64,000 nt of DNA from Clostridia bacterium (lineage in GTDB: Bacteria > Bacillota > Clostridia > Christensenellales > Aristaeellaceae): NCBI GenBank assembly GCA_017524725.1, contig JAFXUZ010000087.1, positions 1-64,000 on the forward strand, read 5' to 3'. The notes beneath the pieces are model-generated. The model worked only from the letters and a program-made list of their open reading frames with translations. It was not told the DNA's origin and searched no databases. Below are positions 1-7,447 of this stretch, piece by piece. Position numbers and translations under genes: made by a program. Position 1 is the stretch's first letter; every line of letters starts with the position of its first letter.

Positions 1-269
1 CACGAATCAAACACGACACAGGGGGGTTATCAGGGGGAACACCCCCTGATTGAGATCCGAGGGAGCGGCGTGTACGTGACCGAGGTTAAATTGCGGAGCA
101 ATTTTTCCTTACGGCTTTGCCGCCCGGGAGCCCCGTAGGGGTGACAGGCAAAGCCGCTGGGGGGTCTCACAGGGGGGACGTTGAGTCCCCCCTGTGGGCT
201 CACGCATTCATGCGTGAGCCGTGCATAATGTGCCTGCCGGGTAAAACGGCGCCTGACGCCTCTCAGGGA
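1..269. repeat. Gene-free nest of perfect inverted repeats
   Basis: No credible gene is present. At least four perfect stems lie close together: 29-37 with 42-50 (ATCAGGGGG, 4-base loop), 112-121 with 147-156 (CGGCTTTGCC), 168-179 with 185-196 (CACAGGGGGGAC, 5-base loop) and 197-207 with 210-220 (GGCTCACGCAT, 2-base loop). A smaller AATTGC/GCAATT stem followed by T's sits at 89-106. The last two stems are directly adjacent. The density goes beyond a single terminator, although part of it could end the minus-strand radical SAM gene that stops at 270. A dispersed REP/MITE-like element or remnant of a mobile element is the leading guess. Confidence 0.6.
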
Positions 270-1622
270 TCAATTCCGCCGGCTCCGATAGTGCGCCAGT
301 CTCTGCGCGAGGCGGCCGATGCGTTCGTACGTGATGCGGCGGCACAGCCTGTCGGTGAAGCGTCCGTATTTACGGTACAGGAGATTGAAGAGCCAGTAGG
401 CCGTCCGCTGCCGGCGGGCCGCCGGAGTGCGGCGGATGATGTTTTTGAGGCTGTACACCTGCCGGTAGATCCACAGATAGCCCCGGTACAGTTCCTCCGG
501 CGTCATGCCCTTCGGACGGAAGACCACATGGGCCGTGTTGTACAATGACAGATCGTCTGTCAGCAGCCGCCCCTCTTCCTTCATCCGGTCGTAGAGAACA
601 GTCCCCGGATACGGGGTCAGGATGTGGGAGGTGACCGTTTCGATCCGGTTCTTTACGATCCAGTCCAGGGTGGCCCGGAAGGTCTCCGGCGTGTCGCCGT
701 CCAGGCCGAAAACGAAGCTGCCGTTGATCATGATGCCCCGGCTGTGGATGGCCCGGACCGCTTCCTCATATTCGACGGTCCGGTTTTGCCGCTTGTGGAC
801 GGAGCCGATGGAGGCGGGGGAGATGCTCTCAAAGCCGATGAAGAGGCTGCGGCAGCCGCTGTCCCGCATGAGATCCATCAGTTCCGCATCCTTCGCCGCG
901 TCGATGGATACGGCAGCGTTCCAGCATAGACGCATCGGCCGGATGCGCTCCAGGAATTCCCGGGTCCACGCCCGGTTCCCGGCAAAGTTGTCGTCGATGA
1001 ACAGGATATGCCGCTGGCCTGTGGCCCGGATGTCGGCCAGCACGTCCTCGATGCGCCGGTTGACGTAGTGGTGTTCGCGGCCGCTGTTGTAGCAGAAATC
1101 GCACCGGAAGGGGCAGCCCCGGCTGGTGTGCACCACATTGCAGTAAAGGTAAGGCTGCTTCGCGATCAGGTCGTAGGCCGGGGAGACGATGTCCTCGCCC
1201 CGCAGCGGGCCATTGCAGCGGTAGACCCTGCGGAGGCTGCCCGCGGCCAGGTCCGCCATGATATCCGGCCAGGTGCCTTCCGCCGCGCCGATGCACAGGG
1301 CGTCGAAGGCGTCCTCCGGGACCGTGTCCGCCGCGGTGGTGATGTGGATGCCGCCGGCCGCCACCGGGATGCCGCGGCTGCGGTACACGCGCGCGATCTC
1401 CATGGCCCGGGGCAGCACGTCCACCGTGACGGACAGGCCCACGATGTCCGGGGAATCGTCCAGCCGCACCGGGCCGATGTTTTCGTTCTCCACCGTCACC
1501 GTGTGCTCCCCGCGCAGGACCGCGGCGACGGTCAGCAGTCCCAGCGGCGGGGCCATGTGGAGCTTCAGGTCCGTATCCATGGGCCTTTTGATCATGCGCG
1601 GCTGGATCAGCTTGACGATCAT
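270..1622 (-). CDS. B12-binding-domain radical SAM protein
   Basis: About 450 residues. The N-terminal ~125 residues look like a cobalamin-binding Rossmann fold (hydrophobic strands around VGLSVTVDVL and GIPVAAGGIHI). A radical SAM core follows, with the cluster motif Cys170-x3-Cys174-x2-Cys177 in SRGCPFRCDFC. These proteins use a 4Fe-4S cluster and S-adenosylmethionine, often with cobalamin, for methyl transfers or ring rearrangements; substrate cannot be read from sequence. The start is the ATG at 1622 rather than the longer reading frame, because it forms an ATGA overlap with the upstream regulator gene (1619-1855). It is therefore the last gene of a three-gene minus-strand operon with the XRE regulator and DUF2975 protein. 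The C-terminal ~100 residues are basic and may bind substrate. Confidence 0.85.
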   Translation of the reverse strand: MIVKLIQPRMIKRPMDTDLKLHMAPPLGLLTVAAVLRGEHTVTVENENIGPVRLDDSPDIVGLSVTVDVLPRAMEIARVYRSRGIPVAAGGIHITTAADTVPEDAFDALCIGAAEGTWPDIMADLAAGSLRRVYRCNGPLRGEDIVSPAYDLIAKQPYLYCNVVHTSRGCPFRCDFCYNSGREHHYVNRRIEDVLADIRATGQRHILFIDDNFAGNRAWTREFLERIRPMRLCWNAAVSIDAAKDAELMDLMRDSGCRSLFIGFESISPASIGSVHKRQNRTVEYEEAVRAIHSRGIMINGSFVFGLDGDTPETFRATLDWIVKNRIETVTSHILTPYPGTVLYDRMKEEGRLLTDDLSLYNTAHVVFRPKGMTPEELYRGYLWIYRQVYSLKNIIRRTPAARRQRTAYWLFNLLYRKYGRFTDRLCRRITYERIGRLAQRLAHYRSRRN

Positions 1623-1855
1623 GGGTTCTCCCCTGGGTTCCTGTATTCCAGCAGATCCCCCGGCTGGCAGTCCAGGGCTTCGCACAGCGCCGCCAGGGTG
1701 CTGATGCGGACGGCCTTGGCCTTGCCGGTTTTCAGGACGGACATGTTGGCCAGGGTGATGCCCACCCGCTGGGAGAGTTCCGTCAGGCTCATCTTGCGCC
1801 TGGCCAGCATCACGTCGATGTTGAAGACGATCTCTCCCTTTTCTTCTCTTTCCAT
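1619..1855 (-). CDS. Small XRE-family (Cro/CI) transcriptional regulator
   Basis: 78 residues, almost entirely one helix-turn-helix domain (residues ~14-70: RRKMSLTELSQRVGITLANM, then LKTGKAKAVRISTL). This size and sequence match the YozG-like regulators normally encoded beside DUF2975 membrane proteins, as here: the DUF2975 gene ends 12 bases upstream. The start ATG follows GGGGTGAAAAT. The 3' end overlaps the radical SAM gene by four bases, implying translational coupling. Inference: it represses its own operon through the inverted repeat at 2419-2436, while the DUF2975 partner modulates it at the membrane. Confidence 0.9.
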   Translation of the reverse strand: MEREEKGEIVFNIDVMLARRKMSLTELSQRVGITLANMSVLKTGKAKAVRISTLAALCEALDCQPGDLLEYRNPGENP

Positions 1856-1867
1856 ATTTTCACCCCG

Positions 1868-2347
1868 TCAGATGGTCAGGTCGCTCTGCTCCTGCAGGTC
1901 CGCCGCCTTATACACCAGGTGGGACAGGCACGCCGCCGCCACTGTCACACTGGTCCCGACAAAGCAGATCAGAAGGGAGATCAGGAAGATCCCCGGGTGG
2001 TTCATGCCCAGGAAGAACAGCACGACGTTCCCGAGGAAAAAGAATGCCGTGTCTCCCGCGGCCAGCCACGCAATGCGCTTAAGCAGGCGGGCATTTGCCT
2101 GGGAGAAGGAGCGATCCCTGCCGATGTTGACCGCGATCATCCAGCCCGGCGCCAGTGAGGCGAAGCAGGGGACGGCAGTGCACCAAAGGAAGATCATCCA
2201 CGGCCAGTGCCATCCCGCGAATTCCGGCCAGCTCGCGTGCATCGATTTCCCGATATCGGGAATGATGGCGAAGTAAACGATAAGCCCGCAGAGACCGATG
2301 CCGATGATAATGCCCTTCAGCCATGCGGCCAGTTTCTTCTGGTTCAT
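1868..2347 (-). CDS. DUF2975 family membrane protein
   Basis: 159 residues with four predicted membrane helices (about 11-30, 48-70, 90-115 and 121-145) and short loops, the standard architecture of DUF2975. The family almost always sits next to a small XRE regulator, as it does here, but its molecular role is not established. The start ATG follows a strong AAGGAGGT. It is the first gene of the operon and lies about 25 bases downstream of a near-consensus promoter. The conserved pairing suggests a sensing or regulatory module rather than a transporter; that is inference. Confidence 0.85.
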   Translation of the reverse strand: MNQKKLAAWLKGIIIGIGLCGLIVYFAIIPDIGKSMHASWPEFAGWHWPWMIFLWCTAVPCFASLAPGWMIAVNIGRDRSFSQANARLLKRIAWLAAGDTAFFFLGNVVLFFLGMNHPGIFLISLLICFVGTSVTVAAACLSHLVYKAADLQEQSDLTI

Positions 2348-2372
2348 TGCAAAGACCTCCTTTACAGAAGGG

Positions 2373-2401
2373 ATTGTATCACCGGTTTATATGAATGTCA
2401 A
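2373..2401 (-). promoter_or_regulatory. Promoter of the DUF2975-XRE-radical SAM operon
   Basis: On the minus strand: TTGACA (2401-2396), a 17-base spacer, TACAAT (2378-2373). This is close to a perfect sigma-A promoter and lies just upstream of the DUF2975 start. Confidence 0.85.
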
Positions 2402-2418
2402 TTAAAATATATTGAAAT

Positions 2419-2436
2419 ACGATAAAAATATATCGT
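2419..2436. promoter_or_regulatory. Candidate operator, inverted repeat upstream of the promoter
   Basis: ACGATA-N6-TATCGT, a perfect 6-base dyad in an AT-rich stretch 18 bases upstream of the -35 box. Its position suits binding by the XRE regulator encoded in the operon. Function is inferred only from the dyad and its location. Confidence 0.45.
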
Positions 2437-2550
2437 TAAAGAAGCAGACCTGTGATCCGACGCGGTCCGGGCTCCTTTTCCGTGCAAATATGCGGGAAAG
2501 GGCCGCTCCTCTTTGGATCCGACATATTCCGCCCGGGAAAAAAGCGGATA

Positions 2551-2574
2551 AAAAAAGAGAGCCCGCAGGCTCTC
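2551..2574 (-). terminator. Terminator of the 76-residue gene
   Basis: Stem GAGAGCC/GGCTCTC (2557-2563 with 2568-2574) with a CGCA loop. On the minus strand it is followed by six T's. It lies 24 bases past the stop of the 2598-2828 gene. Confidence 0.8.
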
Positions 2575-2597
2575 ATCGGGGGAGGGGGAAAACAAAC

Positions 2598-2828
2598 TTA
2601 CTTTGCCTCCAGCCACTCCTTGGCCTTGTCGGCGCTCATGCGTTTGATGGTCTCTTCCGTGTAGGGGCTTTCGCTGCCGCCCGCGCAGTACAGGAAGAAC
2701 TTGCCGCCCTCGGTCTTGTACAGGGACTCTTCGTATCCGGTCGGATCACCGAAGGCACCCACAGTACGCTTCTCGACCAGTTCGGAAGCTTCAGTGTCGT
2801 AATCCACCTTGCAGATCGTCTTCTTCAT
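2598..2828 (-). CDS. Small conserved-looking protein of unknown function
   Basis: 76 residues, no signal peptide or membrane segment. It is hydrophilic, with a lysine/glutamate-rich C-terminal helix (EETIKRMSADKAKEWLEAK) and a central aromatic stretch (YKTEGGKFFLYCAGGSES). I do not recognise a named family. It is supported as a real gene by a ribosome site (AAGGAAAGGA), a candidate promoter at 2922-2950 and a clear terminator, and it forms its own transcription unit. It resembles small cytosolic proteins often annotated as hypothetical in Clostridia. Confidence 0.75.
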   Translation of the reverse strand: MKKTICKVDYDTEASELVEKRTVGAFGDPTGYEESLYKTEGGKFFLYCAGGSESPYTEETIKRMSADKAKEWLEAK

Positions 2829-2921
2829 CGCTCAGGGTTCCTTTCCTTGTCCGTCCGGTCAAGGTTACAACCTTTCCCGGGGAATCAAATATTAACAAGG
2901 CTGTGCACCTTGCCCGCCAGT

Positions 2922-2950
2922 ATCTTAACATACATCCGGGAAAAAAACAA
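2922..2950 (-). promoter_or_regulatory. Candidate promoter for the 76-residue gene
   Basis: On the minus strand: TTGTTT (2950-2945), 17-base spacer, TAAGAT (2927-2922), leaving a leader of about 90 bases. Moderate match to consensus. Confidence 0.5.
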
Positions 2951-3052
2951 CAATACAGCGGTGTTTCTGCCCCCAAAAGCGCCGTGAAAACGCAGAAAAA
3001 CGCGAAAAAAGGGCGGAAAAACGAAAAAAAAGGAGCGGGACGGCCATAACGT

Positions 3053-3724
3053 TCAGCTTTTGCCGTCTCCGGGAATGATCATGGGCCTGAAGCGGTCGGC
3101 GACGGCCCGGATGACCGGTCCCAGGCCGAACGCGATGGCCACGGTGACGACGCCCACGTCGGCCCCAACCAGGAGGCCCAAAAGAATAAAGGATACATCC
3201 CAGAGCATCCGTGTGACCATGAACGAGGGCTTTTTGAAGGTGTCGTGGATGAGCAGCGGCATGGAGTCATAGGGAGCCGTGCCCAGGTCCACCACCATAT
3301 AAAAGGCTGCGGCCACCAGGAACAGGGCGATGGCAGGAACGAAAACGGCGATCTTCCCGGCAGTCTGCAGGGCCTCGGGATGCAGGCCCAGGGCGTCCAT
3401 CAGGAAGGAGAACAGGTCCGCTGAATAGCCCACCAGGAACATGTTGGCCAGCGTCCCGACGCCGATGAGCCGGGGGGAACGCCAGAGGACGAAAATGAGC
3501 ATCACGCCGTTCAGGATCATCTGCCAGGTGCCGAAGCTCATCCCGATGCGGCGGCTGACGCCGAGGTTGAAGGTGGAATACATGTCCGCGCCCCAGCCGA
3601 TGCGGTCCAGCACCGCCACGGCAAGGCCCATCATCACGACGCCGGCGATCAGGACGGTCAGCCGGCGCTTCAGGTTTTCCGCGCTGCGGAAGCGCTCCGC
3701 GAAGCCAAGGAGAAATGCTTTCAT
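3053..3724 (-). CDS. YitT/YczE-type multi-pass membrane protein
   Basis: About 223 residues with five to six hydrophobic segments, beginning after a basic N-terminus (KAFLLGFAERFRSAENLKRR). The pattern FNLGVSRRIGMSFGTWQMILNGVMLI and VDLGTAPYDSMPLLIHDTF is typical of the YczE/YitT-like family of integral membrane proteins, whose function is unknown. The start at 3724 is chosen over the longer frame because the family begins close to this point and the upstream residues are not hydrophobic; the ribosome site (GAAAGAAGA) is weak. A 7-base stem (CTGCCGC/GCGGCAG) lies in its leader near 3740-3760. It appears monocistronic. Confidence 0.8.
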   Translation of the reverse strand: MKAFLLGFAERFRSAENLKRRLTVLIAGVVMMGLAVAVLDRIGWGADMYSTFNLGVSRRIGMSFGTWQMILNGVMLIFVLWRSPRLIGVGTLANMFLVGYSADLFSFLMDALGLHPEALQTAGKIAVFVPAIALFLVAAAFYMVVDLGTAPYDSMPLLIHDTFKKPSFMVTRMLWDVSFILLGLLVGADVGVVTVAIAFGLGPVIRAVADRFRPMIIPGDGKS

Positions 3725-3816
3725 AGTCTGTCTTCTTTCTGCCGCTTTTCCGGCGGCAGACCATCTTACCACGATTTGGCCCACAGGAAAAGAGTTTCTT
3801 TTGAAAAGGGAGGCCG

Positions 3817-4398
3817 TCAGATGGAAACATATCCCGGCATGTGCGCATGGAATATGCGTTTGGGCGAATAGGACAGAATACGAACCCAGTCGTTTTTAAG
3901 ATCCGGATTGTTTTCATAGGCCGACAGATACCCATAGGGTTCGAGGTCGCCGACAAATGAGTCGCCGTCGTCCAGGATGAGGGAAACGCTGTCTTCGCTG
4001 TGGCTGGGGGTGTGGATGATCTCGCCGGCGATGCCGAGACGGGCAAGGAAAGCCCTGCTTTCCCCGCAGGAAATAACGGCCGCCCCCGCTTCGCTGACGG
4101 GCGTGAACGGCACGCGGTCCCTTTCAAAGATCCTGTCCGAAAAGTGGACCGAGCTTTCCTGGACGTCCAGCAAAAGCGGCTTTACGCCCTTTTCCGCAAG
4201 GCTGCCGATAAGGCCCATATGATCTGGATGATAGTGCGTGGCCATAACGTACCGTATGGCTTTCAGCGTGAGCCCGTTTGCTTTCAGCGCCCTGTAAAAC
4301 GCGTTCAGCGTCCCCGCGTAATCCGTATCGATCAGCAGTCCCCCAGGCTGCCCTGGTATGTAAAAGGTGTTGGTGTTTCCGTACTTCAGCATGATCAT
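3817..4398 (-). CDS. Metallo-beta-lactamase-fold hydrolase
   Basis: 193 residues. It carries the binuclear-metal motif HxHxDH (ATHYHPDHMG), a downstream histidine in IHTPSHSEDSVSL and an aspartate in FVGDLEP, as in small glyoxalase-II-like MBL-fold proteins. It is probably a cytosolic thioester or phosphoester hydrolase; substrate cannot be assigned. The start at 4398 (ATGATCATG) follows GGGGGGCG. An alternative start six bases further in is possible, since MLKYGNTNTFYI is where family similarity begins. It is separated from neighbours by ~90 and ~190 bases and seems to stand alone. Confidence 0.8.
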   Translation of the reverse strand: MIMLKYGNTNTFYIPGQPGGLLIDTDYAGTLNAFYRALKANGLTLKAIRYVMATHYHPDHMGLIGSLAEKGVKPLLLDVQESSVHFSDRIFERDRVPFTPVSEAGAAVISCGESRAFLARLGIAGEIIHTPSHSEDSVSLILDDGDSFVGDLEPYGYLSAYENNPDLKNDWVRILSYSPKRIFHAHMPGYVSI

Positions 4399-4504
4399 GA
4401 TCTTCGCCCCCCGCAGATCCCGATTCGCCGGGCGCACCGCCCGTATGCATGATATCTTATCCGCACCCTGACCGCAACAGGGGAAAAAACCCTTCCGAGG
4501 ATCA

Positions 4505-4535
4505 TTGACTTAGAGCATGCTTAAAGGAATACAAT
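4505..4535 (+). promoter_or_regulatory. Promoter with 19-base spacer and central dyad
   Basis: TTGACT (4505-4510), a 19-base spacer, TACAAT (4530-4535), with the palindrome AGCATGCT in the spacer. A long spacer carrying a dyad is the hallmark of MerR-activated promoters. It would drive the reductase-hydrolase-MATE operon. No merR gene is in this window. Confidence 0.6.
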
Positions 4536-4589
4536 CATCATACGCGGATTCAAGCCTGTGGAATGATCAGATTTTCGGGAGGTCGAAAC

Positions 4590-5159
4590 ATGAAAAAGGT
4601 AACGGTATTGTGGTCCAGCCCCAACGCGGACGGCCTGACCGCCTCCGCGAAGGACCGGTTTGCCCGGGGACTTGAGCTGTGCGGCGCCGAGGTGCGGGAG
4701 ATCTGCCTGAACCGGATGAAGATCGAACACTGCCGCGCCTGCGCAAACGGCTGGGGCACCTGCAGGCAAAAGGGCGAGTGTGTGATCCGGGACGACTTTG
4801 AGGACATCTACCGGGCGCTGCGGGATTCGGACGGCATCGTATGGATCAGCGCCGTCTACTGGTCCGACATGACGGAATGCTTCAAGGCGTTCCTGGACAG
4901 GCTCCGCCGGTGCGACGCCGCGCACAACCATTTCCTTAACGGAAAACGCTGCGTCCTGATAGTCTGCGCCGGCGGGACCGGCAGGGGGACCCTGGAGTGC
5001 CTGACACAGATGGAACGGGGACTGACCCACATGGGCATGCGCGCCTATGACCGCATACCCGTCGTGCGCTACAACGCGGATTATATGCTGCCCGCCCTGA
5101 CGGAAGCCGGAAGGACCTACGCCAAACGGCTGGAGACCGGCTTTGACATGTACTACTGA
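4590..5159 (+). CDS. NAD(P)H-dependent FMN reductase / flavodoxin-fold protein
   Basis: 189 residues, flavodoxin-like fold. The N-terminal strand and phosphate loop (VTVLWSSPNADGLTASAKDRF) match NADPH-dependent FMN reductases of the WrbA/Isf type. A cysteine-rich loop, CRACANGWGTCRQKGEC, resembles the region where iron-sulfur flavoproteins carry a cluster. The later segment IVWISAVYWSDMTECFKAFLDR is the conserved flavin-edge region. The start at 4590 is preceded by GGGAGG; the longer frame's ATG at 4563 has no ribosome site. It is first in an operon with a secreted hydrolase (40-base gap) and a MATE exporter, which suggests a stress or detoxification unit, but that link is inference. Confidence 0.85.
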   Translation: MKKVTVLWSSPNADGLTASAKDRFARGLELCGAEVREICLNRMKIEHCRACANGWGTCRQKGECVIRDDFEDIYRALRDSDGIVWISAVYWSDMTECFKAFLDRLRRCDAAHNHFLNGKRCVLIVCAGGTGRGTLECLTQMERGLTHMGMRAYDRIPVVRYNADYMLPALTEAGRTYAKRLETGFDMYY

Positions 5160-5199
5160 CGAAGATGTTTTTCCCCGGACACGACAGGAGGGTCCCAAA

Positions 5200-5994
5200 G
5201 TGAAAAGGACATTTGCTCTTCTCTTTGCCTGCGCCGTGCTCTTTTCATTCGCCGCGGCGGAGGAAACGCTCTATGTTCCCGGCAGCCTGGGGAACGTTTT
5301 CTGCGTGCTGAAAGTACCCGAGGGCGAAGGACCCTTCCCCCTGGTCATCCTGTGCCATGGGTTCGGCGGGAACCACATCGGAAACAGGGATTACTTCGAT
5401 TTTTTTGTTTCAGGCGGCTTCGCGGCCTGCAGCCTGGATTTCTGCGGCGGCGGTCTTTTTTCAGGAAGCGACGGAAAAATGGAGGATATGTCCGTTTTGA
5501 CGGAGGCGGAGGACCTGAACGCCCTGATCGACCGTTTTCTGGAGGATCCCAGGTTTTCCCGCGTATGCCTCTGGGGGAACAGCCAGGGAGGATTTGTGTC
5601 GTCATACGTGGCGGCAGGACGCCCGGAGGACGTGGCAGCCCTGGTGCTGGAATATCCCGCATCCGTGCTGGTGGACTTCGCCAAAGGGCAGCGGCGGGCG
5701 GACGGGACTTTTCCCGAGACCGGCTGGCTGCTGGGCATGAGGATCGGCCGCGGATACTTTGAGGCGCTCGCCGATATGGATATCTACGGGCATATCGCCT
5801 CTTACCGCGGCCCTGTTTTGATCCTTCACGGGGATAAGGACCGGCTGGTCCCACTTTCCTACTCCCAAAGGGCTTTGGACGCGTTTGAGCATGCGGAAAT
5901 GATCGTCATGCCGGGGCAGGGCCACGGCTTTACGGGAAAAGGACGGAGCGAGGCCATGGAAAAGGAACTGTCCTTTCTGGAGCGGATCAGGTAA
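5200..5994 (+). CDS. Secreted alpha/beta hydrolase
   Basis: 264 residues starting at a GTG with GGAGGG nine bases upstream. This start gives a clean signal peptide (KRTFALLFACAVLFSFAAA) that the longer frame would bury. The catalytic triad is visible: nucleophile Ser128 in GNSQGG, Asp214 (HGDKD) and His242 (GQGHGF); the oxyanion region is CHGFGGN near residue 52. This fits the Pfam alpha/beta hydrolase / dienelactone hydrolase-like esterases. It probably cleaves an ester outside the membrane; substrate unknown. It is the middle gene of the operon, 24 bases ahead of the MATE exporter. Confidence 0.85.
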   Translation: MKRTFALLFACAVLFSFAAAEETLYVPGSLGNVFCVLKVPEGEGPFPLVILCHGFGGNHIGNRDYFDFFVSGGFAACSLDFCGGGLFSGSDGKMEDMSVLTEAEDLNALIDRFLEDPRFSRVCLWGNSQGGFVSSYVAAGRPEDVAALVLEYPASVLVDFAKGQRRADGTFPETGWLLGMRIGRGYFEALADMDIYGHIASYRGPVLILHGDKDRLVPLSYSQRALDAFEHAEMIVMPGQGHGFTGKGRSEAMEKELSFLERIR

Positions 5995-6018
5995 GGCCGG
6001 CGGAAAGGAGCGGGGATC

Positions 6019-7389
6019 ATGGCGTCAAATGAAAAAACCGAACTGTTTGAGACCATGGCCGTTCCCCGCGCCCTGACCAGGATGGCCATCCCCACCATCA
6101 TAAGCCAGCTGATCACGCTGGTCTACAACATGGCGGATACCTGGTTCATCGGCCGGGCGGGCGACCCGTATATGGTGGCCGCCTCTTCCCTGGTGCTGAC
6201 GGTTTTCCTGATGGCCGGGGCGCTGGGCAATCTGTTCGGCGTGGGCGGCGGCAGCCTGGTGGTGCGCCTGCTGGGGAAAAAGGAAGAGGAGGAAGCCCGG
6301 CGGGCGGCCTCCTGGACGCTGGTCTGCGCCTTTTCAGCGGCGCTGGCCTTTTCCCTCCTGTGCCTCATCCTGATGGATCCCCTTTTGAAAATGCTGGGCG
6401 CCAGTGAAAACACCATCGGCTACGCCCGGCAGTACCTGCTTTTTGTGGTGGTGATCGGCGGCGTCGCCAACGTTGAGGGTACCGCCATGTCCTTTATGCT
6501 GCGCAACGCCGGCTATTCCCGGGAAGCGGCCTTCGGCCTGGGGATGGGCGGTGTTTTAAACATCGCTCTGGACCCGCTGTTCATGTTCGTGATCCTGCCG
6601 GACGGCTTCCAGGTCATGGGCGCCGGCATCGCCACCATGCTGTCTGGCATGGCGTCGTTCACGTATTTTATCCTGGTATACCGGAGGGTGAGACGTGATT
6701 CCGTACTGGATATCCCCAAGCGCATTGAAAAGATCCGCCCGGAGTCCCGAAAAAACATCTTTTCCATCGGCGTTCCCGCAGCGCTGAGCGTGTTCCTGTT
6801 CGACCTGACCAATATCGTCATCAATCGCCTGTCTGCTTCCCACGGCGACCTGGAACTGGCGGCCGTCGGCATCGTGCAGAAGGTGGAACGGTTTCCGCTG
6901 AATATCGGCATCGGCATATGCCTGGGCATGATCCCGCTGATCGGGTATAATTACGCCGCCGGGAACTTCAGGCGGATGAAGGCTTTTTTCACCGCTGCCC
7001 GGGTGGCGGGCCTGGCTGTTGCGGCCTTCAGCGTGCTGATGTATTACCTGTTTGCGGACAGGCTGATCGTTTTTTTCATCGGCGACACTCGGACGGTGGA
7101 GCTGGGAACGGTTTTCCTCCGGGCCCGGTGTTTTGCCACGCCCTTTATGTTCCTCAGCTTCAATATGGTCAATTTCATGCAGGCCGTCAACCGGGGCAGG
7201 GAATCTTTCTGGCTGGCCGCCATCCGCCAGATCGGTTTGAATATCCCCATCCTGTTTGTGATGAACGGCCTGTTCGGAATGATGGGCATCGTATGGACCC
7301 AGGCCGCGGCCGATATCCTGAACGTGATCATATCCTACATCATCTATTTCAGGGTCCTGAGGGAGATTGTCCCCGCGAAAACGGCGTAA
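6019..7389 (+). CDS. MATE family efflux transporter
   Basis: 456 residues with twelve predicted membrane helices in two six-helix halves. The family start (ALTRMAIPTIISQLITLVYNMADTWFIGRAGDPYMVAAS) and the equivalent motif in the second half (GICLGMIPLIGYNYAAGN) are both present. MATE proteins export cationic drugs or metabolites using a sodium or proton gradient. The ribosome site is AAAGGAGCGGGG. It ends the operon and is followed by a strong hairpin. The substrate cannot be assigned; the MerR-like promoter ahead of the operon would fit drug or redox induction. Confidence 0.93.
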   Translation: MASNEKTELFETMAVPRALTRMAIPTIISQLITLVYNMADTWFIGRAGDPYMVAASSLVLTVFLMAGALGNLFGVGGGSLVVRLLGKKEEEEARRAASWTLVCAFSAALAFSLLCLILMDPLLKMLGASENTIGYARQYLLFVVVIGGVANVEGTAMSFMLRNAGYSREAAFGLGMGGVLNIALDPLFMFVILPDGFQVMGAGIATMLSGMASFTYFILVYRRVRRDSVLDIPKRIEKIRPESRKNIFSIGVPAALSVFLFDLTNIVINRLSASHGDLELAAVGIVQKVERFPLNIGIGICLGMIPLIGYNYAAGNFRRMKAFFTAARVAGLAVAAFSVLMYYLFADRLIVFFIGDTRTVELGTVFLRARCFATPFMFLSFNMVNFMQAVNRGRESFWLAAIRQIGLNIPILFVMNGLFGMMGIVWTQAAADILNVIISYIIYFRVLREIVPAKTA

Positions 7390-7405
7390 AAAAAACGCAA
7401 AAAAT

Positions 7406-7431
7406 CCCGCCGCGGCGTTTGCCGCGGCGGG
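7406..7431. terminator. Convergent (bidirectional) terminator hairpin
   Basis: Eleven-base perfect stem CCCGCCGCGGC/GCCGCGGCGGG with a GTTT loop, between the convergent MATE and isomerase genes. An A-run precedes it and GTGTGTTT follows, so it works best as a minus-strand terminator and could serve both. Confidence 0.8.
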
Positions 7432-7447
7432 TGTGTTTAAAATGCGA

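Noticed and set aside
3725..3816. A promoter for the YitT/YczE-like gene
   Set aside because: TAAGAT at the right place exists but the -35 candidate (TTTTCC) is too weak to list.
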